NCBI GenBank assembly: GCA_001939145.1
Contig: LSRX01000807.1
Coordinates: forward strand, 62,001 to 126,000
DNA from: Symbiodinium microadriaticum
Taxonomy: Eukaryota; Sar; Dinophyceae; Suessiales; Symbiodiniaceae
Direction of reading: 5' to 3'
DNA: 64,000 bases
Both the position numbers and the translations under genes were made by a program. Positions 20,601 through 32,617 of this stretch are shown here, in pieces (position 1 is the stretch's first letter; the number at the start of each line of letters is the position of its first letter). Under the pieces are notes generated by a model, which saw only the letters and a program-made list of their open reading frames with translations, searched no databases and was not told where the DNA came from.

Positions 20601-23600
20601 TAAACCCTGTAAACCCCATAAACCCTGTAAGCCCTAAACCTTATAAACCCTGTAAACCCACACCCTAAAACCCTCAACCCTAAAATCCTAAACCCTATAA
20701 AACCTAAACAGACTCTCATGAGCCGGAGCCCTGGAGACCCATTCTACAGTCCAGCGATTTGGCCGAAATCTCAGACCTTGTGACTTATGACCATTCTTGT
20801 GATCCTCAACCCGCAACCCATCTCAACCGTCCATAGCAATCCTCAGCTCTAACCTCAAACCCTATCCGAAACCCTCCCTCAACCCTCCAAGCCAAAGTCT
20901 ACGCCTTGACCCAAAAATCCTGGGCGAGTGCCGTTAGCAACCTAATCCAGGAACCGAATCCAAACTCTTGGGACAGCAAGCAGAAGGTATTCCTAAGCCG
21001 TCCACCCCTACCGTCCAAGGAAAGGCCTCAAGAAGAAACTCGTAGAACGCAAAGGTACACAGCTGTCGTACTAGATGCCGATGTTTGCGCTGTTGCGCTG
21101 GAGCGGGGCCTCGATGATTGGATACGAGGCAAGAACCCCAAAGTCCTTCAGCACAGGCTTTCTTGTAGGGTTGTTAAGGGATTGTAATTCCTCCAAACAG
21201 CGTGGTAACCAGTACGTACTAAGTTCTAAAGCTCTGCGCACAGACAAAGAGGGAGTGCTTAGTGATCTAAGCGTCAGTGCGAGGCACGCGAGGCAGGCGC
21301 ACTCGTGATTCCGCGGGTCCCGCTGTAACACTGCGCGCCTTTCGAGTATATCGCATTCTTTCCACAGTCATGCTCGAACTCCGTCCTCTGGGCAGTGGCG
21401 ATTCACTGTAAGGGCTATATATCTCTTCAGACTCATGATATCGCTCCCGCCACAGTTCTGGTGCGTATTTTGGGGTGGTTGCGGTGCTCCCGCCGCAGCT
21501 CTCTTTACATTCGTTCTGAAATTGGGCTAAACCCAAAAATCCCCTAAACAGCCCTAAAAACCCCCAAAAAACCCTAAACCCTCGAATGTCCCTGAAATCC
21601 TAGCGGTCCTAGCGCGTTTCCATGCTAACTCGTCCGCCTCTTTGAGGCTCCCCTGGGCATTTAAATCCAAATCTGACCCTCACTATTTTGGGGCACTTCG
21701 GAACTGGTGGCGCCCTTTGTGGGTGTTTAGGGTTTTTAGGGCTTTTAGGATTCTGGGTCTTTAGGGTTGTAGCTGAGTAGGTAACCTTTAACCTTTGGAG
21801 GTTTATATATAATCCTACCATGTTTGAAAAGGCTAGCCTTTCTTCGGCTAGGGTAACCCAGCCCCTGAGACAACTTCCTTAAAACCCGCCCCAATCGTTG
21901 CAGCACCCTTCGCATACCACCGATGAACTAACCGCGCAGCAGGGCCAGGCGAGCTCCAGTTCTACGAGCGCCGCTGAGCTTTCACAAGGGTGGGTTTTGG
22001 AGGGTTTTTGGGGCTGAGGGTTAAGGGTTTAGGGTTTTCTGGACTTTTACATGCATGAGGATCTTCTACAGAGTCAAGGAGATGATTTACAGCAGCTTCA
22101 TGACTCCATCTATCACGATTATCAGTTCGTCAGCTCTTTCAACAGCGTATCCGACAGATTAGCCCGTAAAATCGTGAGGATTGTGCGTACTTAGCCTTGC
22201 GCATCTGGCCACGAGTGCGATGTGCTGCGAGGGACTTGGGCGGGCGAGCTCAGTTCAAGCCTGGGGAAAAAGGGTTGAAGAGTTCGTTGTCGAGATGTAG
22301 TATAAGTATCAGGCTTTGGGTGGATGTTGTATTCTAACTCCATCTTATGGACGACCAGGGGATATTATTCATACTTCTTCCGACCCCTATATGAGTTTTA
22401 CCGGAGGTTGTACAAGGTTTGGCACGGGCATAGGTTGTGTCGCCTGTTATACGGGTTTTGCAAGAAGAACCGGGTGTTCGGTGTTCCATTTTTGGGGGTC
22501 TGCAGTTCAGGTTTGGGGGGGTTTTTTAGAAAGGCTTATTCCCCCCCCAAACCCTAAATCCTAAGTTTCACCGGCTACAGAGTCTAGCAACACTTATGTT
22601 TCCGTTGTTGCCATAGAGGTCAGTGCTTCTGGCTACGGCAAGTTTTTGAGGGTTTAGGGCCCGAAACCCCGAACTCCAAGCCGTGTGGTAAAAAAATCTC
22701 GACTTATAACCTTAATGATGACCATACTAACTGCGGTAAAGCCTAACCACAATAATTACCATACTAACAATAATCCTTATTCTGAATTCTTATCATAACA
22801 ACGATAGTGTCAGGAATATTAGCGATGGCAGTAATATGAACAAGAAGAGTACAACACGCAAGAAGAAGCAGATAACACCCACGTTTAGGTTTCCAGGTAG
22901 CCTTGCCAAGAGTTTTGGGCTTTGGAAGTCCTGAATAGTAGTAAAAGCAATAACAACCAATAACTATGATATAAACAATAAGAATCTGGAGATGCCAATT
23001 AACATAATTATGTGACTAGTCAGAGTAGTGGCTCACACCTGGCCTGCTGAAAGCAGAGGCATGGGTGGCCCGGAGGTGATGGCTGGCAGCGTGGATGCAA
23101 GAGTGCTGAAGATTGTTTCACGGGAAGTTGCCGGCAGGATTACTTGCCCCCGAAAGTGAGATGCTGAGTTTTGGGTTCCTACACCCGAAAAGCCGAAACC
23201 ATAAAGTCTAGGGCCATGCTACCAGTCCGATTGAAGGGGTCATGGGACTCCATCAGTAGTTCTATTCGGGTCATGAGTTCTAAGATATAGCTGTTCTAAG
23301 CTGGGCTATCCTGCTTGCTTTGGCTCACTGCGTCCCCCGTCCTTCAGGTAGCCCTGCAAGCTCTATTCTGACACTAAGCTGGTGCTAGCAGTGCACTCAC
23401 AGCCCAACAGATGTAGATTTTCATATGCTCTGCAGCATGTTACGCTTCGGGCACGTCATAGTGTAGTCGTGGTACTGTCATGGCACTCCGAAAGCACCTG
23501 TCCTAGCTTGAGCTTCCACGCTGTGCAAGGCTCGAGTTTACCTAGTCATTATGTTGGCTCCTTAGCTTGTTGTTGACACTCCAAGCGGGCAGAAGCCTAG

Positions 23601-26600
23601 TGACAGCATTTCTCGCATGTATTAGCAAACTACTGTTTGGAGTTTAGGTTTCCCGGTTCAATGAGAATTGTACTCAGAGAAAGTGGGCCCTAGCAAGACA
23701 GAAGAACCCCTCGGCATCAGAGCCCTATGCTTCAGTACAAGCCCGTACATCCTATGTCGAACCTTTCTGAACCTGTAAACCCTGTAAACCCCACCCCTGG
23801 AAGTGCAACGACCTCCCCAAACCGTGCACTCTGAGCCCTGCCAAGAAGGAAACTCACTCTGCACACTAAAACCCCGGCACCGAGACGCTGAATTAGACTC
23901 TGATGCACACAGGACTTTGGAGGGAGGGGCTTCCTCTTAGCAGGGTTCTAGCTTACTTGGGCCACTGTTTCTGGATCATTCCCTTTGTCCTGCAGTTGGT
24001 CTCAATCAGCCGACCAAATGATCACATGCCTCGCCTGGATTGTCCGAGTGTGAGCGCCGAAACGCTGAGACACCAAATCCCCAAAAAGCCCTAACCGTCT
24101 TAGCCGCGAGCAGGTTGTGACAGTCGAAACCCTAAAGCGCAAAGCCCTGAAGCCATAGCTAAACCTGCATTGGAAAAAGACACTAAACCCTAGATGTTAC
24201 AACCCTGAGCCGTGTTTGCATGATTTTGCATCCTCGATACCGTTCTGGGCGTAGCACCCGTCTGCACAGGAAATTGTGATGAATTCCTTGATGCCGAATC
24301 CGTCTGCCTCCGTTCCGCCCTCTCCGCGTTTCCACTTGCCTCACCGCGAACTGGTTGATGCTGCTCGAACTCGAAACTCGAATCCTTGCCTTGTCCCAAC
24401 TTGTGAATGCTGGCTGACAGAGCCATAATATTGTATTCTACAGTTTGTAGCAGTATAGGATATGATTATGTAGTATTGCGTTATGCTACATCATATGGTA
24501 CTATGGTACTGCATGGTGACAGGCAACTACATTGCCAAGAACGTTCCCTGGGTCCGGGAATTCCTCCGCCGTTGGGAACCTCGTCCTGAAGATGTTCGTT
24601 TAAGTTTACTAAAGGGGCCTTAGTAATTAGAATAGGGTTTGGGGTATGTTATACTATACTTATAACCCCAAAACCCTATTCTAATTATGAAGGCCCCTAC
24701 AGTAGGGTTCTTTGTCAGTCCGTGCTGAGAAGGGTTCCTTTCATGGCATCATCAGGGTTCCTATAAGGAGACCTATATGTGAGGGTTTTGGGGTTAGGGT
24801 TTAGAGATCTATGAGGCACACCGTGAAGCTTACGGGTGTAGGCTGGGAGTTTTTTGTTTTTGTTGTAATTTTGGCTTGTATAAACTTTTGGATGCGTGTA
24901 CAAGGGAGTTATTCTTTTGCAATCCCTATCTATCTGCATCACTTTACTTGCTGATTCAGGCCCTCAGATTAGGGTCAAACACCGAGCAGCCGAAGCCTTT
25001 GTCTGTTGACCCCACCAGTGCGAACCTAATATCTTATGAAAGCCGAGCCTGGGGCCAGGGTCGTCCTGTCTAGAACTGTACCGTACAGAAGAGTTAGGGT
25101 TTAGGGTTTAGGGTGAGTGATGCTGGGGACCGGGCTGCTGTGTACGAGGCCTGCTGTAAAAAGAGTTTACGTAGGGGTTTAGGGTTTAGAGACAGCTCTC
25201 CTAAATTGAGGCACAGGAGTTCCCTCGAGGTTCTTATTGAAGTGTTACTTGGGGAATCATGGGACTTGGTAATGAGGCTGAAACCAAGTTCCCCAATGCA
25301 GTAGTATCCGTCGTTCCTGTGTTGGTTGAGCAATCTACAGAGAATGGAAACTTAGCAGTCACTGTTTTGCAGGATGCTATTCATGGCTAACTAGGAAAAC
25401 TCTTGTTTGAGGAATTGAAGAATCCTTCTGAAGTCTACCTGAACTGGCTTTGTTGTTGAAGGCACTGCTCAGGCGGTAAAGGCTTTAGATGTTGTGACTT
25501 CCCATGGTGGGGGGCATATGGCAAGCATTATGTTATCCTCATTCTGTCCTGTTGGTTCACCCCAATACCCCGAAGAACTGGAGCGCGCAAGATCATTTTA
25601 GAACTTAAAACGAATACTTGTTACCGCCCAGGCTTTGCGGTTAGGGGCTGTGGGTTTTGGTAAACTTTCAACACCCAACGACCCCAACCCTAGACCCTGA
25701 AGCCGACACCCAAAGACAACCACAGTCGCCCGAAACAGGCCTTTCTCCGCAGCCACAAACCGCCCGGCAACCAGATCTGTATTTCAGCATGCCTTTTCCG
25801 GTTTTTTGTCGGGGTTCGAGGGCTGTAAGGTGGGGTTGACGCTTGAAGGAGGGCTTTAGGCTTTATGGGAGGGCCTTAGATCTGGAGTGAGGGGTTTGGT
25901 GAGCGAGTCCCGAAACCGCAAAATCCTACGAGTTTGCGAGAAGCCTGAATGCCCAGACGAGGTTTCAGCTCGGCAGACAACGGAGCTCTTCATGTGATGC
26001 TGGTGCCCCCGTCGCCAGTGTGGGCTTCCGGCTTTGGGGTTGAGGCTTTACTTGAGACTTGAGGGTTTGGGAGTAGAGGCACGTACTTGGAGGTTCGTGG
26101 GTAGTTATAAGTGGGGTTATAAGTCCCATAATATAAGTTATAACTACCGTTACCCTACATATAACCCTACTTATAACTACCCATGAAATCCACGTGGGCT
26201 GTACTGTTTAGAGTTGGCTAGAATGTTTGGGGGGCTGCCATACCAAGAAGGATCAGATGAGGGGTGATTTCAGTTACAGGTCGGGAATGCCCCACTTCAT
26301 ATACCTGTGAACCTGCACATGCATCTGGTTGCCCACAGGCTCCAAAAATCCCAGAACTCAGGAGAAGTCGATATTTCAGAGGATGGCTTCTTAGACGATG
26401 TTAGAAAGGTTGTTCAGGTGTGGGGGCTTCCTTCGTACTGTTTGTAATAAGAGGTTCCTGAACATGTATAGAGGGCTTCATCGTGTTTTTGATAAGAAGT
26501 TAAGCTAGTTTGGGGCTGCTTTGCAGTCGTCAGCAGAGGTCAACATCCTCGAGCTTGAAGGGGCCGTGCAGGCGACTGGGCTACAATTTTTTTAAGCCGA

Positions 26601-29600
26601 AGGCCCCCCCGGTTTAGGGTTTAGGTAGCTGCGAGGGATTTGGCCGGGCGAGCTCAGTTCAAGCCTGTGGAAAAAGGGTTTAGCAAGTTTAGGGTCAGTC
26701 CCAAAGCAAAAAAATTCAGTTCTAAAGCCTCGAAGTGCATATCCTTAAGCTGTTGAGTCCGACGGCGTTGGTGCCCATGATGCCGCTGTGCAGGGTTCGA
26801 AGAATGGGTGTGGGATGCAAATTTAGAACTCAGGGTGTTCTGGCCTCAGACATTATCGTAGTATAGAGGCCCTGATATTTGAATAGTGATGCCTAGGGTT
26901 CCTTTATACACTGTGCCCCAAAACCCTGATCAAATTACTAAGGCCACTGTATGACGCAACTTCAGTACACTGCTGGTTGAATCACTCGACTTTCATTTTG
27001 ATTTTTATTATCCTTCCAAATTCCTACGAGAATTCAGGATACTGCGTTGGGGCTCCGGAAAAAATGTCAGCTTGCTGACGACTTTCGCAAAAAGTACACA
27101 TGGAGTTTTTCTTCGGCTAAGGGTTTCCGGGTTTATGGTTCAGGGTTTAGGGCGCCGAGCCCTGACAGGTGAATGAGCTCTATGGCAATCTCACGGCCGC
27201 TTGGTTGCAACTCTCGCAGGACCACCTAACGTGGAACGGTTTTTCAGGCGCATGCCTTCACCTGCACAAAAGCGGTGTTCAGGTTAACCCTTCCAGTAGT
27301 CAGGGTTTGATTTCAGGGATGCTTGCCGCAACACCATGAGGCGACTGTGGACAATCTGGAGCCATACTGGCATTTCGTCCGCACAGCCAAGAAGGCACAT
27401 TACATGGCCAATAGATTTGGCCACGGCTATGTTTGTAAGTATGTTGCCGGCTCAGGGTTCAGGGTAACCGGTTTGGAGATTGGGGTGTGGGTGGAGAGAC
27501 TACTTCAGTAGGCTGACCTTACTTATAAGACTACGTGTGACTACTCGGCCAACCATCAAGAGGTACATCGTTGTAAGACAGTGATTTCCACACGAAACCC
27601 CTAAAAGCCTAAAGCGCAAGGAGCCCAGACTCTACACCCGAAAGAACTCCAAGCCTTCAACGCCAAGGAACACACACCGAAAAGCACAACCCTCAACGCC
27701 CAGTACGTCGTTAGAACTGAGGCTGAGTTGAGATGTCGGTGTCGGTCTGCAACTTACAACCTCTCCTGAAAAGCACGAGACGCAGATGAGGGCCAATGGA
27801 TGGGACTTTAGGAGTTCAGCTTTAAAAATTCAGGACTCAGCGCTTCTAGCGTCGAGTTTGGTAGCATACTCTGCGCATGCTGTAGCCAGAGCTTGGCAAG
27901 AACTGAAAGAGTTTAGGGACAAAAATAGGTTTGGGTTTTGGTTTCACAGGGCTTTGGGAAAAAGCCCACACCCAAGGGCTTTGGAATCCGTTCGGCAAAG
28001 CCTGCCTTCTAGCCCCAATCGCGCTTGTATGTGGGATGTGCCCTCGAGAGGCTCTGGGCCCGCCTCGCGCCTGGAAGCTGGGATCTACGGGTTTCGGGCG
28101 CAGGCCGTGCGGCCCACGGTTGAGGGTTGACGAAGAGTTTGGNGGGGGGGGGGCGGAGAAGTCTCATTGTGCTTCACAGTGGTTTATCGGATGTGGAAGG
28201 GGCTTTTAAGGTGTGTGATAGGGTTGGTGAAAGAGGGTCATACTTTTTTTTCGTGGCGGTTCGGGGTTTCAGGTTGAGGGCGTCACTAAGCAGGCTAGAC
28301 CCGGTGTGTTCAACATGTGTAAACATCCGAATCGGAGTCGTCTCAGGTGCCCCCACTCTGAACCTTGTGAAGTCCCGTATAGCCTTGAAGCAAGGCTTAA
28401 GGGCTTAAGGGTTCAAGGTTTACGAGGTTTCAAAGGAAAACTTCGAATCCTGAGGTTATACGACTAACCCTAAGCCCTAAGCCCTTACCTTCAACCCTAA
28501 GCCCCGCTAAACCCCAAACCGCGCGATAGCCCTCCCAAGCCTTGGAGGCACTGTCGTGGATTCTGGTCCACATCTTGTGGCTGAGCGGCAGAGATATAGG
28601 TTCTCGCGAGAGAACATTGTTTCAGGGACCTTACAGAAGCAAGTCATCTTATTTGCCATGCATCCTTCATCTCGTTAACAAAAGCACAGGAAAGGGCAAC
28701 AAGTCGAAGCTGGCAGCAAAGAGTCCTTCACCACCTTGGATGTGCACAAGTGCACATCGAGTTTCTCTGGATGGACGGACGGTAGGCAGCCAGCCGGGTA
28801 AGCGTGCATGTGCGTCGTAATGTAATGTATGTATGCATGCACTGTATCCCGACACAGGCCTTCAGTTGCCGCGTGCTACATGCGCTCGGCCATGATGTTT
28901 GTTACTTTCCCTCATGTTGTTTGTTACTTTCCCTTTGATTCACCCAACTATTCGCTCTTCAATTCGGTAAGGTTTCCTCCAAGAGACTCAGAGTCCACCT
29001 GACCTTCATGTAAATTTGCAGAGTACCTGTACGCATGTTAAATTCCCAACCTCAAGTGCACTAAGCCCAGGGAGGGCTTCCCTGGAGTCCTCAAGCACTG
29101 AGCTCTCAAACGTGTGGTATCTGCCTTTCGGCCAGAGTGGCTTCCTCAGGTACACTGACCATTTGGCCGAGGCTTGTCGCCGCAGAAAGTTTCATGGAGA
29201 CTTCGTAACCTGATGGTATGTTCTTATTGTATTATCCTTTGCTACGTAGTAGTTTGTTTGCACTTGTGTGAAGCCGGAGAACTTAAACTTATGGGTCAAA
29301 CTGGTGCCTGCTGTCTTGATGGATTTGATGTTGAGCTCCGGGATACAGGGTTCCAAGTCCCAAGAAGCTTATTGCATGGCTTTGAGGATGCTGCCTCATG
29401 GGTTGGTGTTGCCACGGATTGTGAGATATTCGATGCTGGAGATGGATAATAGTGCCTGGGATCTAGGATGCCGATCCTTCTGCGCCCTACAGCCTCAACC
29501 GTAAACTCCAAGCCTCGAACCACTCCAAAGTTAGAGCCCTAAACATGATTCCTAGTGCCTCATAGATCTGAGCAGAGGCAGAACTGCCTGAACCCTTTAC

Positions 29601-30314
29601 CCTGGATCTGATCTCCGGCCATCGTCATATACGGGATTGGAGAATTAATTTTGTTATATACACTCTGCACAAGGGGACCCGTACAACAGTTGTAGTATAG
29701 CACGCCCCAAAGCCCTGGTCTACCTCTTGAGGCTTCGCCATTACTTTACATCCTCAGAACCCTGAGCTTTGGAGGATGCAGTTCTTCGTGGACGACGGCG
29801 TGTACCTGAACCGCCGTGCCAGCAACTTGATCGGGCCGGTAGCGCGGCTGCAGTGTACTTTCATTTTGAGTGCCTGCTAGGGTTTGGTTAAAGGCTCATG
29901 GGTCGATATAGTTAGAGCTACAAGTACTGCATGCGTGCTCCGCTGTGCGTAAACTCCACACTGACGCCTGACTTGTTGAGGTGGTGCAGATTGTACAGAC
30001 GATGCTTCCGTTGCACAGCAAGGCAAAAAGTCCTCAAGGTCTAAGCAAGTGTGTGGGGAGGTTAACGAACTTCAATTTTCCGCTGCCCTATTCTGGGAAA
30101 ATGGTTATCTTCGGACTTCGCTTCCTCTTTTCACCAAAGCCCGAAGACAGAAACTCCAGGTTGGGTTCTGATGCAAACCCAAGAGGGTGGCCCCAAGCCA
30201 GTAAGTATCAAAAAGCCGACCGCCGCTCTGAGACGCGAGTCCTAGGTGATGCATCATGGCATCAAAGATGCCGCAGATGTTCGCGAGCACTACTTCCGGC
30301 ACCTGGGCCTCTGA
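17630..30314 (+). CDS. DxD-type glycosyltransferase-like protein (13 micro-exons)
   Basis: Exons: 17630-17697, 18181-18270, 19009-19035, 19868-19909, 21055-21128, 24523-24593, 26280-26327, 27169-27198, 27341-27394, 28051-28090, 29150-29171, 29775-29838, 30246-30314. They total 699 nt, 232 aa. Ordered motifs: GLVVLADDQF, RCYAQQQGYDLWLLNG, KHCAVAEFLETQ, YTAVVLDADV (metal-binding DxD of nucleotide-sugar transferases), LERGLDDWI, GNYIAKNVPWVREFLRRW, NAPLHIPVNLH, ELYGNLTA, NLEPYWHFVRTAKKALGPPRAW, cut here at 20 residues or fewer per piece, TLTIWPRMQFFVDDGVYLN and VMHHGIKDAADVREHY. Dinoflagellate genomes carry many proteins of this general layout. The substrate is unknown. The 3.4-kb intron 21129-24522 may hide one exon, as the gap between LDDWI and GNYIAKN looks short. 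The first exon and start are the least certain. Confidence 0.75.
18873..18988. mobile_element. MITE family B in glycosyltransferase intron 2
   Basis: Ends ATATGGGTGGTTCCCTAAGT and TCTAGAGAACTATCCATA are inverted. The internal words GGTCCACC, GTACGGCACC and GGGACCCTAA match the family. It lies between exons 18181-18270 and 19009-19035, ending about 20 nt before the acceptor. Confidence 0.75.
19113..19222. mobile_element. MITE family A in glycosyltransferase intron 3
   Basis: CTTGGAGGTTCATGGATAGT and CTTCCCATGAACCTCCAAG form the inverted ends. Internal TGGGGTTATAAGTCCCCTAA is shared with the other family A copies. Confidence 0.85.
20470..20710. repeat. Dense telomere-like variant array
   Basis: Units alternate among CCCTAAA, CCCTATAAA, CCCTGTAAA and CCCTCAA. 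The mix of variants is what an old, diverged telomere-like tandem would show. It lies in the intron between exons 19868-19909 and 21055-21128. Confidence 0.75.
21772..21869. mobile_element. MITE family F
   Basis: GCTGAGTAGGTAACCTTTAA at the left and GGGTAACCCAGCCCCTGAG at the right match the copies at 11123-11225 and 12013-12110. Confidence 0.7.
22217..22271. repeat. 55-bp dispersed repeat, copy 2 of 3
   Basis: GCGATGTGCTGCGAGGGACT then GGGCGGGCGAGCTCAGTTC and AAGCCTGGGGAAAAAGGG, nearly identical to 9023-9077. Confidence 0.8.
24612..24700. mobile_element. MITE family C (clean copy)
   Basis: Arms GGGGCCTTAGTAATTAGAAT and ATTCTAATTATGAAGGCCCC are inverted with few mismatches. The loop has TATACTATACTTATAACCCC. 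It starts about 20 nt into the intron after glycosyltransferase exon 24523-24593. Confidence 0.85.
26086..26194. mobile_element. MITE family A, copy 3
   Basis: The left end CTTGGAGGTTCGTGGGTAGT and the right end TAACTACCCATGAAATCCACG are inverted, with the right tip eroded. The internal GGGGTTATAAGTCCC is conserved. It lies about 85 nt before exon 26280-26327. Confidence 0.8.
26628..26678. repeat. 55-bp dispersed repeat, copy 3 of 3
   Basis: GCTGCGAGGGATTTGGCCGG and CGAGCTCAGTTCAAGCCTGT match copy 1. The first few bases are replaced by TTTAGGTA. Confidence 0.8.
26863..26953. mobile_element. MITE family C (degenerate copy)
   Basis: AGAGGCCCTGATATTTGAAT at the left and CAAATTACTAAGGCCACTG at the right are inverted. 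The internal GCCCCAAAACCCTG matches family C. Confidence 0.6.
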
Positions 30315-30818
30315 AAGCACTTCTGGCCTCTCCCGACCTTTGCACACCAGGAAGCAGGTCTTGATCATCTGCTTAATGCCTGACAAAGGACAGTCATTGA
30401 TGATGCTGAAGTGGGGCACCCTAAATATTAAACTAACTTACTAAATGCACCCTGCCTGCTTCCTTATGTAACTTCTGAATGCAAGACGGTCGACCCATGA
30501 TTCAACGACGAAAAGTCCTTCGAATCTAAGATGATAGAAATCGTCATGTTGTTAACATTATGCCGGGGAAAAGGGCTTCAAGAATGGTGTCTACGTACCA
30601 TGAAACTCCCAAAAGGGGGCCCAGATAGGCCTTGCAGTTCAGGATTTGGCATCAAGAGCCCGCTGTGTGAAAGCGAAGCTGGTGAGAACCCCTGAGCCCT
30701 AAGCCCCTCGCCTGGCATGTCCGAGATTGAGCGCTGAACTCCCCGAGTCTCCTAATTAAACCTTAGATTCAAAGCCGTAAACCCTTAAGACTTTTAAGCA
30801 CATGCGTCCTCAACCAGG

Positions 30819-30917
30819 GACGTGTGGTCCTGCCTGGCCAACGGTGACGTCCTCGTGTCCCCCGACACGCTGGGATCTACGGCGGTTCAGTTTGCTGCAG
30901 CTTGGGCATCGTTTAGG
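30819..30917 (+). CDS. Candidate exon, unknown gene
   Basis: The frame reads DVWSCLANGDVLVSPDTLGS then TAVQFAAAWASF, after an acceptor CCAG. Coding-like composition in a repeat-rich spacer. It lies 500 nt after the end of the glycosyltransferase gene and may be the start of the next gene. Confidence 0.4.
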
Positions 30918-31559
30918 TTCAGGTAGTAGTTGCTGCTACCTCTGTATTAATTAAATCATGGCTTCTGGTTCCATTTAAATATAGAGTTACACAATAATTC
31001 ACCCCGAAACCTTATTCCAATTGTGAAGGCCCCAACAGCCTTTTCGCACTGTGGGTTCAAGCATGCAAATGCGGCTGTATAGGAGTCCGAACAATTAGGT
31101 CGACGAGGTTCCCATGTTGCTGCAATGACACTGCAGCATGGAAGGAACCACCTCTTTCACCGATATCGTGCAGGTCTCCTCTAGAGTGAATGATGAAGTC
31201 AAAAGATGGTGACCCTTCCTGTGTTCAGATACTCTTGCAGTTCTCTTCGAGTCTTGGCTTTCATCAGGACGCCATCGGCAGTTTCGGGGTGTGTACATTT
31301 GGATTTTGCCGCTTTCGTTTTCAGTTTTGTCTTTCGCCCCTACACGCAGGAGGGACCTCCTGAGCACAACTATCAGACAGCCCGAGCCCCGAGTTATATC
31401 CAAACCCTATAAACCCTACGCAGAGGATCAGAGGACTCAGTAAGTGGCTACAAGTAGACAAACAGGTAGCCCTCACTTGGGGTCATCGTACTTATAACCC
31501 CAGGTAGAGCCTACTTGCTGACGCCGCCTTTTTGCCTTTCAGTACCACCCCGGAGCTAT

Positions 31560-31700
31560 ATCCAAAGCCTAAGCCCGAAAAGCCCAAAGCTGCTCTGTAC
31601 CAGGCCAGCCACCCCGAGCTCTATCAGCCCGAGCACCAGGGCTGCACCGGGACCTCCTGTGTGGAGGCCTGCGCGGCTCGGCTCATGGGGAGAGCCGAGG
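31560..31700 (+). CDS. Candidate exon, Pro/Lys-rich then Cys-containing
   Basis: The frame reads LYPKPKPEKPKAALYQASHP, then ELYQPEHQGCTGTSCVEACA and ARLMG. It has three PxLY/ALYQ-like repeats and three cysteines. No family is recognised. TTTAGGG repeats begin directly after it. Confidence 0.4.
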
Positions 31701-31851
31701 CTCGAAGATGCTGCGGTTTTAGGGTTTAGGGGTTTAGGGCGTAGGGGTTTAGGGGTTTAGGGGTTTAGGGTTTAGGGAATGTAGGGCTTGCGTGAGCTCG
31801 GCAAGCCTGCGTTTGTTGGGTTCTTTTTCTTGGTAGTGGGTGCAGTTTCTG

Positions 31852-31925
31852 CTGCGTGCAGCCGTGCTGAATGCAAACTTGCCGCGGCATCTCGCCATCG
31901 CCGCCACTGTTTACATCGCTATAAG
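31852..31925 (+). CDS. Candidate exon with hydrophobic segment
   Basis: After a CAG acceptor the frame reads FLLRAAVLNANLPRHLAIAA then TVYIAIS, a possible membrane helix. The frame runs on into a repetitive CATCA-rich region, so the exon end is unclear. Confidence 0.3.
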
Positions 31926-32470
31926 CACAGCATCAGCATCACCGTCATTACCAGCATCGCAATCTTATCAATTGCATCGTCCACATCAATGGCACGTGCG
32001 AAAGCACTGCCAGACAATGAGGCAGAGTTTTCTTGTCAGTTCTCAACTTTGTGACTTTCCCTGCCCTCGTATCTGGCATGGCCCGAAAGATCCGACTTGC
32101 ACCCTTCGAGAGCAACAGTGCCGGGTTGGGGGAGGCAGGCCTGAGGCGTTAAGCGTGCCGGATCCAGGAGGGTGCGCCAAGGATCTGATAACCTCGAAAG
32201 AGTTGTGTAGGCGTCAAGCATCTGGATCCTGTCAAGTTAGCACTTTCAGCTCAGGTTGCCAACTTCAGCTGCAGACCCGTCGAGGATTTCGAGGCTTCGA
32301 GGGTCATGGCCGCTTTCAGCATTAAACTTGGGCCCCCAAGCTGCCCCAAATCCTAATTAGGTCCTAAACACATAAAGCCTGGTTTCGCCTAGCTGCAAGA
32401 AGTCGAAACCTGAAGCTTTCCGTTTTAAGCACTTGGACACTGACGGTTCCATTCCCCGAAGGCGCCCTTG

Positions 32471-32617
32471 ATGCGACAATGGCAGCGTGATGCCGAGTCT
32501 GCATGGGCAGCTGCGATGCAAAAGCGGGCCTTCAACTTGGCATCCAACAACAGCACCGTGCATGTGCTCACACACACAGATGCCGTATTGTTGTTGAAAC
32601 ATGTTGAGACAAGTCAG
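32471..32617 (+). CDS. Candidate first or internal exon, unknown gene
   Basis: From ATG 32471 there are 49 codons: MRQWQRDAESAWAAAMQKRA, FNLASNNSTVHVLTHTDAVL and LLKHVETSQ, ending at a strong donor CAG before GTAAGC. The balance of residues and the good donor support a real exon. No family is recognised. Confidence 0.45.

Noticed and set aside
20470..20710. A true chromosome end or telomere
   Set aside because: The units are diverged, short and flanked by gene exons on both sides.
30819..30917. Candidate exon as the last exon of the glycosyltransferase gene
   Set aside because: It fits the phase, but the paralogue at the left edge shows that the exon at 30246-30314 (VMHHGIKD) is the true C-terminus.
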